Shown: in pieces, positions 55,934-64,000 of the stretch
How the letters are laid out: each line of letters opens with the position of its first letter
Numbering within the stretch: position 1 is the stretch's first letter
NCBI GenBank assembly: GCA_963717955.1
Contig: CAVQXR010000001.1
Coordinates: 1,984,001-2,048,000 of the forward strand
Direction: 5' to 3'
DNA length: 64,000 nucleotides
Source of the DNA: CAVQXR01 sp963717955
GTDB taxonomy: Bacteria; Actinomycetota; Thermoleophilia; Gaiellales; Gaiellaceae
Made by a program: the position numbers and the translations under genes
Notes under the pieces: model-generated
Seen by the model: only the letters and a program-made list of their open reading frames with translations
The model's database searches: none
Told to the model about the DNA's origin: nothing

Positions 55934-56962
55934 GCGGCCTGGCCCTCCGGACGCTGCGGGGCACGCTCCTGTTCGCGATCCCGCTCGCCATGATCGCCGC
56001 TCTCGGGAGCGCTCTCGCCAGCCCGGCTGACCTGCGGATCATCGTCAACTTCATGATCGCCCTCGTCCTCGTGCTCGCGATCCAGTCGTTCTCGGGCAAC
56101 TCCGGGATCGTCAGCTTCGGGCACGTCGCGCTTCATGGGAATCGGCGCCTACGTGGCGGCGCTCCTGATGATCCCGCCGGAGATCAAGGAATCGACCCTC
56201 CCGGAGCTTCCGTCGTTCATCGGAGATCACACCGTCTCCTACCTGCCCGCCGTGCTGATCGCGGCTGCCGTCAGCGGGGTCGTCGCCGCGGTCATCGGCC
56301 TGGCGCTGACCCGGATGCAGGAGACGGCGATGGCGATGGCGACGATCGGCATCCTCGTCATCTTCTTCGTCCTCTTCGACAACTGGTCGGAGGTCACGCG
56401 CGGCGCGACCGGGATCTTCGGGATCCCGCAGTCGACGACGGTCTGGTGGGCGCTCGGGTTCGCCGTCCTCACGATCTTCGTCACGCGCGCGTTCCGCGAG
56501 TCGAAGGCCGGCCTCAAGCTGCGGGCGAGCCGAACCGATGCGCTCGCCGCCGAGGCGCTCGGGGCCGACGTGATCCGGCTGCGCCTCACCGCCTGGGTGC
56601 TCTCCGGGATCCTCATGGGCATGGGCGGCGCGCTCTGGGCCGGCTTCAACATCGCCTTCGGCCCGAAACAGTTCTTCTTCGCGCAGACGTTCAACCTGCT
56701 CGCGATGATCGTCGTGGGCGGCCTCGCGACGGTTTCGGGCGGCATCGTCGGCGCGTTCGTGATCACCGCCGTCTTCGAGGTCATGCGCCGCCTCGAGGAG
56801 CGCATCGACGTCCCGGGCATCACCCAGATCGTCGTCGCGCTGTTGATCCTCCTCGTCCTCTACCGCCGCCCGAACGGCCTGACGGGCCTGCGCGAGGCCG
56901 ACGAGACGATCGAACGGGCGCTCGGCAGGTTTACCCGAAGACGCGGCAAGCCCGAGACGTAG
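55930..56962 (+). CDS. livM: ABC transporter permease LivM (+1 frameshift near 56130)
   Basis: The first 66 residues run to GIVSFGHVA. An extra base (GCGCTTC for GCGTTC at 56128-56134) shifts the frame, and the protein resumes with MGIGAYVAALLM. Typical LivM features follow: ATIGILVIFFVLFDN, FRESKAGLKLRASRTDALAA and FNIAFGPKQFFFAQTFN. About 343 residues if repaired. It ends the operon with a basic tail. Confidence 0.85.
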
Positions 56963-57009
56963 GGCGTAAGCTCCGCTCGCCGCCGTCCCGGGCGCGCGAC
57001 GTGCTCCCG

Positions 57010-57174
57010 ATGTCCCTCTCAGCCGCTGACCCACACTCCGTCGGCCTGGCCGCAGCGGCGGCCGTGCGTGTCGTGCCCTGCCGGCGACACCGGGTCGAGG
57101 CCGCGGGCGCCCGCGCCGCGGTCGGACATGACCCGGAGCCACTCCGCGAGCCGCCGGCGGGAGCGCCGGCATGA
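57010..57174 (+). other. Weak 54-codon open frame overlapping the GT2 start
   Basis: In the 208-bp gap after livM an open frame starts MSLSAADPHSVGLAAAAAV and ends in PAGAPA with TGA overlapping the GT2 ATG (ATGA). GC3 bias is present, but the composition is low-complexity and no ribosome-binding site is seen. I list it only because the stop-start overlap copies the local operon style. Confidence 0.2.
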
Positions 57175-58268
57175 GGAAGGTCTTCTGGGGCAGCCTGACG
57201 GCGCTCGCGTGGGCGCACGTCGGCTATCCCGCGGCCGCGGCGGTCGTCGCGCGGGTCGCTCCGCGTCCCGTGCGCCGCGGGGGCATCCTGCCGCGCGTGA
57301 CCGTCATCGTCGCCGCCCACAACGAGGGCGCCGTGATCGCGCGCCGGATCGACGACCTGCTCGAGCTCGACTACCCGCCAGAGCTCGTGAACGTCGTCGT
57401 CGCCTCGGACTCCTCGACCGACGGCACCGACCCCATCGTCGAGGGCTACGCGGCGCGCGAGCCGCGCGTCTCGCTGCTCGCCTGCCCGCGGGGGGGCAAG
57501 GTGGCGGCGCAGAACCTCGCGGTTGCGGGCACCGACGCAGAGGTCGTGGCCTTCTCGGACGCCAACGCGACGTGGGCGCCCCACGCGCTGCGACTGCTCG
57601 TGCGCGCGTTCGCCGACCCCGAGGTTGCCTACGTCTGCGGGCGGCTCGTGCTCGAAGCGCCCGACGGGACGAATCGCGAGGGTACCTACTGGCGGCTCGA
57701 GACGTGGCTGCGCGAACAGGAGTCGGCGACCGGCTCCGTCACGGGTGGCAACGGCTCTATCTACGCCGTGCGACGGACGGACTACGTCGACGTCGACCCG
57801 CGCTTCGGGCACGACCTCTCGTTCCCGTATCGCATGGTGCAGCGCGGCCGGCGCGCGGTGTACGACCCCGAGGCGCTCGCCTTCGAGAAGCCCACGGCCG
57901 ACGTGGAGGACGAGTACCGTCGCAAGGTTCGCATGTTCGAGCACGGCTGGCTGATGCTCCACGAGGGCCGAATGCTCTCCGACCTGCCGCCCGGCTACCT
58001 CGTCAAGATCGTCTCGCACCGCCACCTCCGGTACGGCAGCGGCATGCTCCACCTCGCGCTCCTCGGCTCGAGCGTCCTCCTCGCGCCGCGGGGAGGGCTC
58101 TACCGCCTCGCCCTGCTCGGCCAGCTCGCGTTTCTCGCCGAGGCTGCTCGCCGGCCCGGCCTCGCCCGCTACTACACGCTGGTCACGTGGGGAACGCTCG
58201 AGTCGCTCGTGAACTACGTCGAGCGCGGCGTGCCTGCGGTCTGGGACAAGGCTCCCGGGACGCGGTAA
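57171..58268 (+). CDS. Membrane glycosyltransferase family 2
   Basis: 365 residues. One N-terminal membrane helix, then the GT-A fold: VTVIVAAHNEGAVIARRID, SDSSTDGTDPIVEGY, DxD-like FSDANATW, GRLVLEAPD and the acceptor loop RFGHDLSFPYRMVQRG. Two C-terminal membrane helices (about 290-330). It extends a cell-surface polysaccharide. Its last 55 bp overlap the convergent FemAB-like gene. Confidence 0.9.
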   Translation: MRKVFWGSLTALAWAHVGYPAAAAVVARVAPRPVRRGGILPRVTVIVAAHNEGAVIARRIDDLLELDYPPELVNVVVASDSSTDGTDPIVEGYAAREPRVSLLACPRGGKVAAQNLAVAGTDAEVVAFSDANATWAPHALRLLVRAFADPEVAYVCGRLVLEAPDGTNREGTYWRLETWLREQESATGSVTGGNGSIYAVRRTDYVDVDPRFGHDLSFPYRMVQRGRRAVYDPEALAFEKPTADVEDEYRRKVRMFEHGWLMLHEGRMLSDLPPGYLVKIVSHRHLRYGSGMLHLALLGSSVLLAPRGGLYRLALLGQLAFLAEAARRPGLARYYTLVTWGTLESLVNYVERGVPAVWDKAPGTR

Positions 58269-59248
58269 ATGGGGAAGAACGCCTCGTAGTCGGTCTCGGC
58301 GCGGCCGGACAGGCGCCGGTAGGCGTCCTCGTCGTGCACCGCCTTGCCCGTCCAGAACTCGAGCGTGCCGTCCGGGCTGAAGCGCCGCTTGAAGGCGAAC
58401 AGGGACTCGCGCCCGCCCGCGCCGCCACCGAGGTGGAAGGTCTCGAGCCCCCTGGCCTGGCCCCAGAGCGCCGCCTCGTACAGCAGGAGGTTCGAGGCGC
58501 CGAGGTCGCGTGCGCGGTCGTGCGTGGCGCCGAGATGGTAGTGGAGCCAGCGATCTCCGACCATGCAGAGTGCGGAGGCGACGACGGCCCCGCCCGACAC
58601 GGCATCGAACCGGACGAGCCTCGCGCCGAGTCCGGAGAGGCGCGCCCAGTACGACGCCGGGAAGAGGTAGCGATCCGGCGCCTCCTGTCGGCGCATCGTC
58701 AGCTCGTAGAGGGAGACGAACGGGTCGAGGTCGGTCGGTGACTCGACGGCCTCGACGACCACACCCGCCCTCATTGCCTTGCGCACTGCGTTCCGGTGCT
58801 TGCCGTGCATCCCGGCGAGGAGGTCGCCGTCCAGCCGCCAGCCGATGGTCGGGTTCGAGTAGTCGGCATGGACGTCCGGCCCCGCCGCGCGGTGGTTCGC
58901 GAACAGCGGGTGGAAGCGGATGAACGTGGAGACGACACCGCGCCCGGCGCACCAGTACCCGTACTGTTCGTAGAAGCGCTGCGCCGGCGGTGACGAGCCG
59001 ACGCCGACCGGGCCGCCGTAGCCGTACGGCGTGATCACGTCGTGGAGGTCCGACCCGGGAATCGCCCGGACGATGCAGGCGAGGACGACGTCGCCGGAGG
59101 GGGCCGACACGTGCAGGAACGCGGGCTCCCCGGGCTCGATCGCACACGCGCTCTCGACGTACGGGCGCAGGAGATACGGATCGGCGCAACCGAGCTGCAC
59201 GAGCAGGCCGTCCCACTCGGCGGCAGCGACCTCCCGCAGCACGCTCAC
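58214..59248 (-). CDS. FemAB/GNAT-type acyltransferase (peptidoglycan bridge or glycan-modifying)
   Basis: 344 residues from GTG 59248 overlapping the stop of the sugar transferase (GTGA). Segments TPYGYGGPVG, GKHRNAVRKAMRAGVVVE, YWARLSGLGARLVRFDAV and LHYHLGATHDRARDLGASNLLLYEA match the FemAB-like (acetyltransf_6) fold, as in exosortase or capsule clusters. It may transfer an amino acyl or acyl group to a glycan or lipid. Confidence 0.85.
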   Translation of the reverse strand: MSVLREVAAAEWDGLLVQLGCADPYLLRPYVESACAIEPGEPAFLHVSAPSGDVVLACIVRAIPGSDLHDVITPYGYGGPVGVGSSPPAQRFYEQYGYWCAGRGVVSTFIRFHPLFANHRAAGPDVHADYSNPTIGWRLDGDLLAGMHGKHRNAVRKAMRAGVVVEAVESPTDLDPFVSLYELTMRRQEAPDRYLFPASYWARLSGLGARLVRFDAVSGGAVVASALCMVGDRWLHYHLGATHDRARDLGASNLLLYEAALWGQARGLETFHLGGGAGGRESLFAFKRRFSPDGTLEFWTGKAVHDEDAYRRLSGRAETDYEAFFPIYRVPGALSQTAGTPRST

Positions 59249-59892
59249 CGCTCGCCCGCGTCGGCGGCGCGCCGCGACCGCTCGGTGTTGAGCTCGTCCT
59301 CGATCGGCTCGGGCTCGGGGCGAAACAGCTCGCCGAAGGTCAGAAAGACGATCTTCAGGTCGAGTCGGAGCGACCAGTGGTCGATGTACCAGAGATCCAG
59401 CGCGAAGCGCTCCTTCCACGGCAGCGCGTCGCGTCCGTGCACCTGCGCCCAACCGGTGACACCGGGAAGAACGGTCAGGCGCCGCGCTTCCTCCCCGGCG
59501 TAGTTCGCGGCCTGTTCGACGAGGTCGGCGCGAGGCCCCACGAGGCTCATCCGGCCGAGCAGGACGTTCGCGAGCTGCGGCAGCTCGTCGAGGCTCGTGC
59601 GTCGGAGCCAGCGGCCGGAGCGGGTGATGCGCGGGTCGCCCTTGACGACGCCGAAGGGATCCTTGCTCAGCTCCAGCTTCCTGCCGATCTCGACGGCGTT
59701 TCGCACCATCGTTCGGTACTTGAACATCGAGAACGGCCGTCCGTCCTTGCCCGCCCGCGGCTGAACGAAGAGGACGGGCCGGCCCGACTCGACGAGGATC
59801 CAGAGCGCGATCGCCAGATAGACCGGGCTCAGCAGGACGAGCCCGACGAAGGCGAGTGCCGGGTCGGCGACTCGCTTGACATGGCGGCTCAT
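59245..59892 (-). CDS. Polyprenyl-phosphate sugar phosphotransferase (catalytic domain only)
   Basis: 215 residues from ATG 59892 in an ATGA overlap with the sulfotransferase. One membrane helix (about 12-32), then KYRTMVRNA, the KGDPRITRSGRWLRRTSLDE motif, NVLLGRMSLVGPR and PGVTGWAQVHGRDALPWKER. These are the WcaJ/EpsL C-terminal domain that starts repeat-unit synthesis on a lipid carrier. The large N-terminal part of WbaP-type proteins is absent. Confidence 0.92.
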   Translation of the reverse strand: MSRHVKRVADPALAFVGLVLLSPVYLAIALWILVESGRPVLFVQPRAGKDGRPFSMFKYRTMVRNAVEIGRKLELSKDPFGVVKGDPRITRSGRWLRRTSLDELPQLANVLLGRMSLVGPRADLVEQAANYAGEEARRLTVLPGVTGWAQVHGRDALPWKERFALDLWYIDHWSLRLDLKIVFLTFGELFRPEPEPIEDELNTERSRRAADAGER

Positions 59893-60845
59893 CGCGCGAG
59901 CTTCCGCCTCAGCACGTGGCGCACCTCGCGGCCGCGCTCCTGCACGAGGCGCAGGCGTACGAAGTTGGCAACGCGCAGGGCCGCATCCTGGGCGGCGTAG
60001 GCCGGTACCGGCAGCCGGGCCGCTTCCTGCCTGCCGGCGCCGGTCGCGTAGCCGAGCTCGGCGAGCTCCTCCCCGGCCACCGACTCGAAGAGCGCCTGCT
60101 GCCGGGGCGTCATCTCGCGGCGCCATCTGCCGACGCCCGACGTCGTGATGCCGGCCCGGATCTGCGGGAACCAGGCCGACTGATCTTCCACGACCTTCGA
60201 GGGGTCGGATCGCTCGATGGCGAGCATCTCCGGGTCGTAGACGAGCCGTAGGAACTCGCAGAGCCCTGTCACGTGCTGTTCCGGGTCAGCGACGAGGTCC
60301 TCGTAGCGCAGCGTCAGCACGCGTCCGGGATAGCGGGCCGCAGCGGCGCGGCCGAGCCGGACCGCGTGCGCCCACGAGCGGGCCGCGGCCCAGACGTTGT
60401 TGGGGCCGAACGGCACCTTCATCACCGACAGCGCCACGTCTCGGCCGTCGCGAACGAGAACGACGAAGCGCGCGTCCGGCCAGATCGAGGCGATCTCGTC
60501 GACGTGGCCGATGTAGGCGGGCGTCTTGTCCCCCCAGCGCGTCTTACCCTCCTGCGCGGCGTAGGCGACGAACGGAGCGCCGAGGGCGAAGCGGAGCGCA
60601 TCCCCACGGCTCAGTTCGGGCGGAGCCTGCGGAGGACCGCCCCGAAGGCCCCACTGGCGCACCCGCGGGTGCTTCCACGCCTCGGCGAGCACCTCGCCGG
60701 CGGGCCTGTTGCGATCGAGGTCGACGAGGAACATCGACTCGGGAGGGATGGCGACGTCGGCCCGGTCCAGGATCAGGCGGAGCATCGTCGTTCCGGAGCG
60801 ATCGTGGCCGACGATGAAGAAGGGGAAGTCGCGCGTGGTCTCGAT
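59889..60845 (-). CDS. Sulfotransferase family protein (no canonical start codon)
   Basis: The PAPS 5'-phosphosulfate loop IVGHDRSGTTMLRLIL lies upstream of the first ATG (60785), so the true start must be further up. In that frame up to the stop at about 60884 there is no ATG, GTG, TTG or CTG. GGGAGG (60855-60860) is followed 9 nt later by ATC 60845 and 3 nt later by ATC 60851. Other motifs: RFVVLVRDGRDVALS (3'-phosphate binding) and VLTLRYEDLVADPE. Stop overlaps the sugar-transferase start. It probably sulfates a surface glycan. Confidence 0.85.
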   Translation of the reverse strand: METTRDFPFFIVGHDRSGTTMLRLILDRADVAIPPESMFLVDLDRNRPAGEVLAEAWKHPRVRQWGLRGGPPQAPPELSRGDALRFALGAPFVAYAAQEGKTRWGDKTPAYIGHVDEIASIWPDARFVVLVRDGRDVALSVMKVPFGPNNVWAAARSWAHAVRLGRAAAARYPGRVLTLRYEDLVADPEQHVTGLCEFLRLVYDPEMLAIERSDPSKVVEDQSAWFPQIRAGITTSGVGRWRREMTPRQQALFESVAGEELAELGYATGAGRQEAARLPVPAYAAQDAALRVANFVRLRLVQERGREVRHVLRRKLAR

Positions 60846-60948
60846 GCTGATCGACCTCCCGGCCTTACTCCGGTGCCGCCCGTGGAATCAGCCTAGCCGA
60901 TCCGATCTCCTCGGCCATCGCCGCCGGCCATCGCACCCTGGGGCACGA

Positions 60949-61746
60949 TCACCCGCCGACGCTGCCCAGGAAGTCGAGCACCGCCCGGTTGAACTCCTCG
61001 GGGTGCTCCCAGAGGCAGGCATGGCCTCCGGGAACCTCGACCCACGCCGAGCGCGGAACCTCGTCGTGAAGGCGGCGCGACAGGTTCGGGTAGATGAGGA
61101 TGTCCTTCTCGCCGACGAGGGTCATCGCCGGGCATGTCACGGCGGAGAGCCGGCCACGCGTGTCGTGCGTCTCGATCGAGGCGAGCTGCGCCAGGTAGGT
61201 GTCGAGCGGCTGCGGGTTCGCGGCCATCAGCGCCTCGATCTCCTCGAGCTCGGCCGTTCGCTGCTCGAAGAAGTCGGTCGTGAACGCCCAGAGGAGCACC
61301 TCGCGCTGGGTGAAGCCGACGCCGAGATCCGGGGCGAGGTCGCGCCAGCACGAGAACATCCGCAGGCAGAACGGGCCGGGGTAGGAGTACGTGCAGCAGA
61401 ACGAGGCCGACAGGAGTCGCTCGGCGCGGGCGATCGCGTACTCCTGCGCGATCATCCCGCCCATCGAGACCCCGAGCAGGTGGAAGCGCTCGAGCTCGAG
61501 GTGGTCGACGAGCCCGGCCAGGTCATCGGCCATCTGCGCCGTCGTGTACGGGCCGGGCGGGGTCGACGACTCGCCGACACCGCGGTTGTCGTAGGCGACG
61601 ACGCGGTAGCGCTCCGCGAACGCGGGAAGCTGGAGCTCCCACGTCTCCTTCGTGTCGGCCAGCCCGTTGACGAGCACGAGGGTCTCCGGGCCCTCGCCCT
61701 CGACCTGGTAGGCGAGGTCGATCCCGTTCGCAGTGATCGCGGGCAC
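60949..61746 (-). CDS. Alpha/beta hydrolase
   Basis: 265 residues. Oxyanion region LVNGLADTKETW, YDNRGVGES, nucleophile Ser in LLGVSMGGMIAQEYA (about 95), acid in VGEKDILIYPN (about 213) and His in VPGGHACLWEHPEEF (about 243). Resembles 3-oxoadipate enol-lactonase or C-C-bond hydrolase-like members. Starts 1 bp after the stop of the M24 peptidase gene, so the two form one operon. Confidence 0.9.
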   Translation of the reverse strand: MPAITANGIDLAYQVEGEGPETLVLVNGLADTKETWELQLPAFAERYRVVAYDNRGVGESSTPPGPYTTAQMADDLAGLVDHLELERFHLLGVSMGGMIAQEYAIARAERLLSASFCCTYSYPGPFCLRMFSCWRDLAPDLGVGFTQREVLLWAFTTDFFEQRTAELEEIEALMAANPQPLDTYLAQLASIETHDTRGRLSAVTCPAMTLVGEKDILIYPNLSRRLHDEVPRSAWVEVPGGHACLWEHPEEFNRAVLDFLGSVGG

Positions 61747-61747
61747 G

Positions 61748-62845
61748 TCAGACCTCCAGGTCGTAGGGGCAGTCGGTCAGGAGCTCGTAGCCATCGTCGG
61801 TGACGAGCACGACGTCCTCGATCCGGCAGCCGCCGAACCCGGACCGGTAGAGCCCCGGCTCGATCGTGATCACGTCCCCGGGCACGAGCACCTCGCCGCC
61901 CTCGTCGAGCGTCGGCGCCTCGTGGAGGTCGAGGCCGAGCCCGTGCCCGAGGTAGTGGACAAAGCCCTCGCCGAGGAGCTCGGGCGCACCCTCGTCGAGT
62001 CGCGTGGGATAGCCGGCCGCCGCGATCACCTCGCAGGCCACCCTGTTCGGCTCACCACCGCTGATTCCCGGGCGCACCGCCTCGGTCGCGCGCAGCTGGG
62101 CCTCGCGGACGACACGGTGCCACCTCCGGAGCTCCGCGGGCGGCTCGCCGACGCACAGGGTCCGGGTGAGGTCGCCCCAGCAGCCGGACGTCATGTCGCG
62201 CGGGAAGATGTCGACGACGATCGGCACACCGGCGGCGATCGCCCCCGACCCCTCGTCGTGCGGGTCGGCGCCCTGGCCGGCCGGAGCGATCACGAGCATG
62301 TCGTGCGGGACGCAGCCGTTCTCGACGAACACCCGCCGGGCCCGGCCTCGCAGCTCCTCGACGCTCGGGGTCGGCGTCTCGGCGAGGCCCTCCCGGATCG
62401 CCGCCATCGCCAGCTCCGCGGCCCGCTGCCCGCGGCGGATCCCGGCCAGCTCGGCGGGCGTCTTCGTGCGCCGGCGCAGGTCGAAGAGCGCCCCGTCCGC
62501 CTTCAGGGCGATTCCCGCCGCACGTAGCTCGTCCGCCGCCTCGAGCGGGAAGTCGCCCGGCACGACCGCCTCGCGCACGCCGAGCCGCTCGCACGCCCGG
62601 ACGACGCACGAGCGCATCGCCTCACCGAGCGTCTTGCCGGCGGCCGTCGCCCCCGCGAGCCCGAGCTCCTCGAACGAGAGCACCCGGTAGCCGCCGAGAG
62701 CTTCCATCCGCGGCAGGTCGAGCGACCCGGCGACGATCGTCCGCTCGCCGTCCACCTCGAGGTAGGCGATCGGATCGGGAAGCGGCAGCGGCACCTCGTG
62801 TCGCAGCGCCGGGTACTTCGAGTCGCCGAAGATGAGGACGTTCAC
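61748..62845 (-). CDS. M24-family peptidase (Xaa-Pro aminopeptidase-like)
   Basis: 365 residues. GTG 62845 is chosen because AAGGAG lies 7 nt upstream. Creatinase-type N-domain, then metal ligands: Asp in VVDIFPRD, Asp in GDLTRTL, His in VHYLGHGLGLDLHE, Glu in TIEPGLY and Glu in RIEDVVLV. Pita-bread fold dipeptidase or aminopeptidase cleaving Xaa-Pro bonds. Coupled to the hydrolase gene. Confidence 0.9.
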   Translation of the reverse strand: MNVLIFGDSKYPALRHEVPLPLPDPIAYLEVDGERTIVAGSLDLPRMEALGGYRVLSFEELGLAGATAAGKTLGEAMRSCVVRACERLGVREAVVPGDFPLEAADELRAAGIALKADGALFDLRRRTKTPAELAGIRRGQRAAELAMAAIREGLAETPTPSVEELRGRARRVFVENGCVPHDMLVIAPAGQGADPHDEGSGAIAAGVPIVVDIFPRDMTSGCWGDLTRTLCVGEPPAELRRWHRVVREAQLRATEAVRPGISGGEPNRVACEVIAAAGYPTRLDEGAPELLGEGFVHYLGHGLGLDLHEAPTLDEGGEVLVPGDVITIEPGLYRSGFGGCRIEDVVLVTDDGYELLTDCPYDLEV

Positions 62846-63052
62846 GGAGCGGCTCCTTCCGCGGATTGACGGCTTCCCGGGGGGTTCTATCACCCGCGCC
62901 CGGGATCGGGCGGCCGAGCGGCTCCTCGCTCCGGATCCCCCCGGCGGGATGGCACCCGGCCGTACCGATTCCTTCCATGGTCTTTACAGGACGATCATCT
63001 CGACTCCCCACCATGGGAGCAGCGACGACAACTGCTTGCAGGAGGTATCCCG

Positions 63053-63421
63053 TTGAAGATTCGTGCCACGATCCTCACCCTTGCCCTCGCGGCGACCCTC
63101 GGCGCCGGTGCCCCGGCCGCGCTGGCCGAGCCCGGCGAGGGACCGGCGAGCCCGGCCAAGTGCGAGCGGGCCGAGAACCGTCTCGAGGCGCTGCAGAGTG
63201 TCCTCGACCGCCTGAACAGGAAGATCGACAAGGTCGAGGCGCGGATCGACGGCGGCGGGCTGTCGGCCGAGGAGCGGGAACATGCGGAGAAGCGCCTCGC
63301 ATGGCTGAAGCGGCACGCACGGCACCTCTCCAGGCACATCGACCGGCTCGAGGCGAAGATCGCCGACCGGTGCACCGAGAGCTCGACGAGCGAGACGACG
63401 ACGGGCGGCGCCGCAGCCTGA
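63053..63421 (+). CDS. Secreted helical/coiled-coil protein
   Basis: 122 residues from TTG 63053, preceded by AGGAGGT 6 nt upstream. Signal peptide of about 25 residues with AALAEP cleavage site. The mature part is a long amphipathic helix pair (CERAENRLEALQSVLDRLN; EEREHAEKRLAWLKRH) with one Cys in each strand (CERAEN and DRCTES), possibly a disulfide, and a Ser/Thr-rich tail. Exported, function unknown. Confidence 0.72.
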   Translation: MKIRATILTLALAATLGAGAPAALAEPGEGPASPAKCERAENRLEALQSVLDRLNRKIDKVEARIDGGGLSAEEREHAEKRLAWLKRHARHLSRHIDRLEAKIADRCTESSTSETTTGGAAA

Positions 63422-63447
63422 CGCGGCCCACCTCGTCTCCACCCCGG

Positions 63448-63476
63448 GAAGGCCCCGGCTCGCTGCCGGGGCCTTC
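63448..63476 (+). terminator. Rho-independent terminator after the coiled-coil gene
   Basis: GAAGGCCCCGGC and GCCGGGGCCTTC pair perfectly (12 bp) around a TCGCT loop and are followed by GCATTTCT. The terminator separates the coiled-coil gene from the M20 peptidase gene. Confidence 0.75.
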
Positions 63477-63500
63477 GCATTTCTCCGTATCATCGTGGCG

Positions 63501-64000
63501 ATGCTCGCTGCCATCCGTCACGCGGTCGACGAGCGTCGCGACGACCTGATCGAGCTCACGACGCGCCTGACCCGCGAGCGGAGCCTGCTCGGGAAGGAGG
63601 AGGGAGCGCAGCAGATCGTCGAGGACCGGCTGCGGCGCCTCGGCTTTTCCGTCGAGCGCATCGAGCCCGACGCCGCGGAGGCAACGGCAGACCCGCACGG
63701 CGGCCTCCCGATCCTCCCCTACGAGGGCCGCAGCTGCCTCGCCGGCCGCCTCGCCGGGGCCGGGGGCGGCCGCTCGCTCCACCTGAACGGCCATGTGGAC
63801 GTCGTGCCCGTCGAGGAGCCGGAGCGCTGGGCCTACGACCCGTGGGGTGGGGAAGTGCACGGCGGGCGAATCTGGGGCCGCGGCGCAGGCGACATGAAGG
63901 CGGGGATCGCCGCCTACCTCGTGGCGGTCGAGGCGCTCCAGGCCGCCGGCGCCGAGCTTGCCGGGGACGTCCTCTTCACCTCGGTGATCGAGGAGGAGTC
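63501..64000 (+). CDS. M20-family metallopeptidase (ArgE/DapE/ACY1 type), truncated by window end
   Basis: 166 codons visible from ATG 63501 (GTG 63495 is possible). Metal-binding His and Asp in HLNGHVDVVPV, second Asp in GRGAGDMKAGI, catalytic Glu pair in SVIEEES at the edge. The family cleaves acyl amino acids or dipeptides. The remaining half lies outside the window. Confidence 0.88.
   Translation, partial: MLAAIRHAVDERRDDLIELTTRLTRERSLLGKEEGAQQIVEDRLRRLGFSVERIEPDAAEATADPHGGLPILPYEGRSCLAGRLAGAGGGRSLHLNGHVDVVPVEEPERWAYDPWGGEVHGGRIWGRGAGDMKAGIAAYLVAVEALQAAGAELAGDVLFTSVIEEE

Noticed and set aside
54516..56134. Programmed +1 frameshifting as the explanation for the liv and cyclase breaks
   Set aside because: The seven sites share no common slippery sequence, and only two have CCC-G; error or recent mutation is simpler, so recoding is kept only as an alternative in the findings.

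Overview
The window reads as chromosome of a high-GC, Gram-positive-type bacterium, most probably an actinomycetotal lineage near Thermoleophilia (Gaiellales/Solirubrobacterales). This is inferred from the very high third-position GC, ATGA/GTGA start-stop overlaps in many gene pairs, TANNNT -10 boxes lying 6-9 nt before start codons (leaderless transcripts), a LexA with a Gram-positive SOS box, and a gltX-cysS-rlmB-yacP-sigH gene order. No database search was possible. The base composition and gene mix suggest core chromosome. There is no phage, plasmid, CRISPR array or complete insertion sequence.

Layout. 1-1359: the 3' end of an iron-alcohol-dehydrogenase-type gene coupled to a class I glutamine-amidotransferase-like (PuuD-type) hydrolase. 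1335-11954: an operon of three tandem giant paralogues (zinc ribbon + class III nucleotide cyclase + AAA ATPase + TPR) ending in a two-helix membrane protein; copies 1 and 3 carry single-base insertions. 11995-23447: metabolic genes (agmatinase family, YyaL/DUF255, VOC, quinone oxidoreductase, SnoaL fusion, aldo-keto reductase, two divergent SDRs, acyl-CoA ligase) with a small palindromic mobile-element-like sequence at 17649-17816. 23592-28194: a lipoprotein divergent from a two-component system, then an ArsR-SRPBCC-VOC operon with a consensus promoter. 28233-36804: amidase, RNase P RNA, lexA with its SOS box, tRNA-Leu, a PQQ-type sugar dehydrogenase, tldD/tldE and secG. 37112-46470: a glycosyltransferase, small enzymes, tRNA-Thr and the conserved sigH-yacP-rlmB-cysS-gltX block with an amidase/SnoaL insertion. 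46551-49405: short mutY, a twin 111-bp palindromic repeat, and a second two-component system. 49434-56962: a FluG-like split pair (glutamine-synthetase family + amidohydrolase) divergent from a five-gene branched-chain/amide ABC transporter whose livF, livH and livM carry four single-base insertions. 57171-60845: a surface-glycan cluster (GT2, FemAB-like, sugar-phosphate transferase, sulfotransferase). 60949-64000: alpha/beta hydrolase, M24 and M20 peptidases and a secreted coiled-coil protein.

How genes work together. The strongest functional units are the cyclase/ATPase operon (probably nucleotide-second-messenger or STAND-like signalling), the ABC importer facing the gamma-glutamyl-ligase/amidohydrolase pair (likely uptake and processing of an amine or amide), the translation/RNA block, and the sulfated-glycan genes. 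The most unusual property is that all seven frame breaks in otherwise well-conserved long genes are +1 insertions, which needs read-level checking before any of these genes is called dead.
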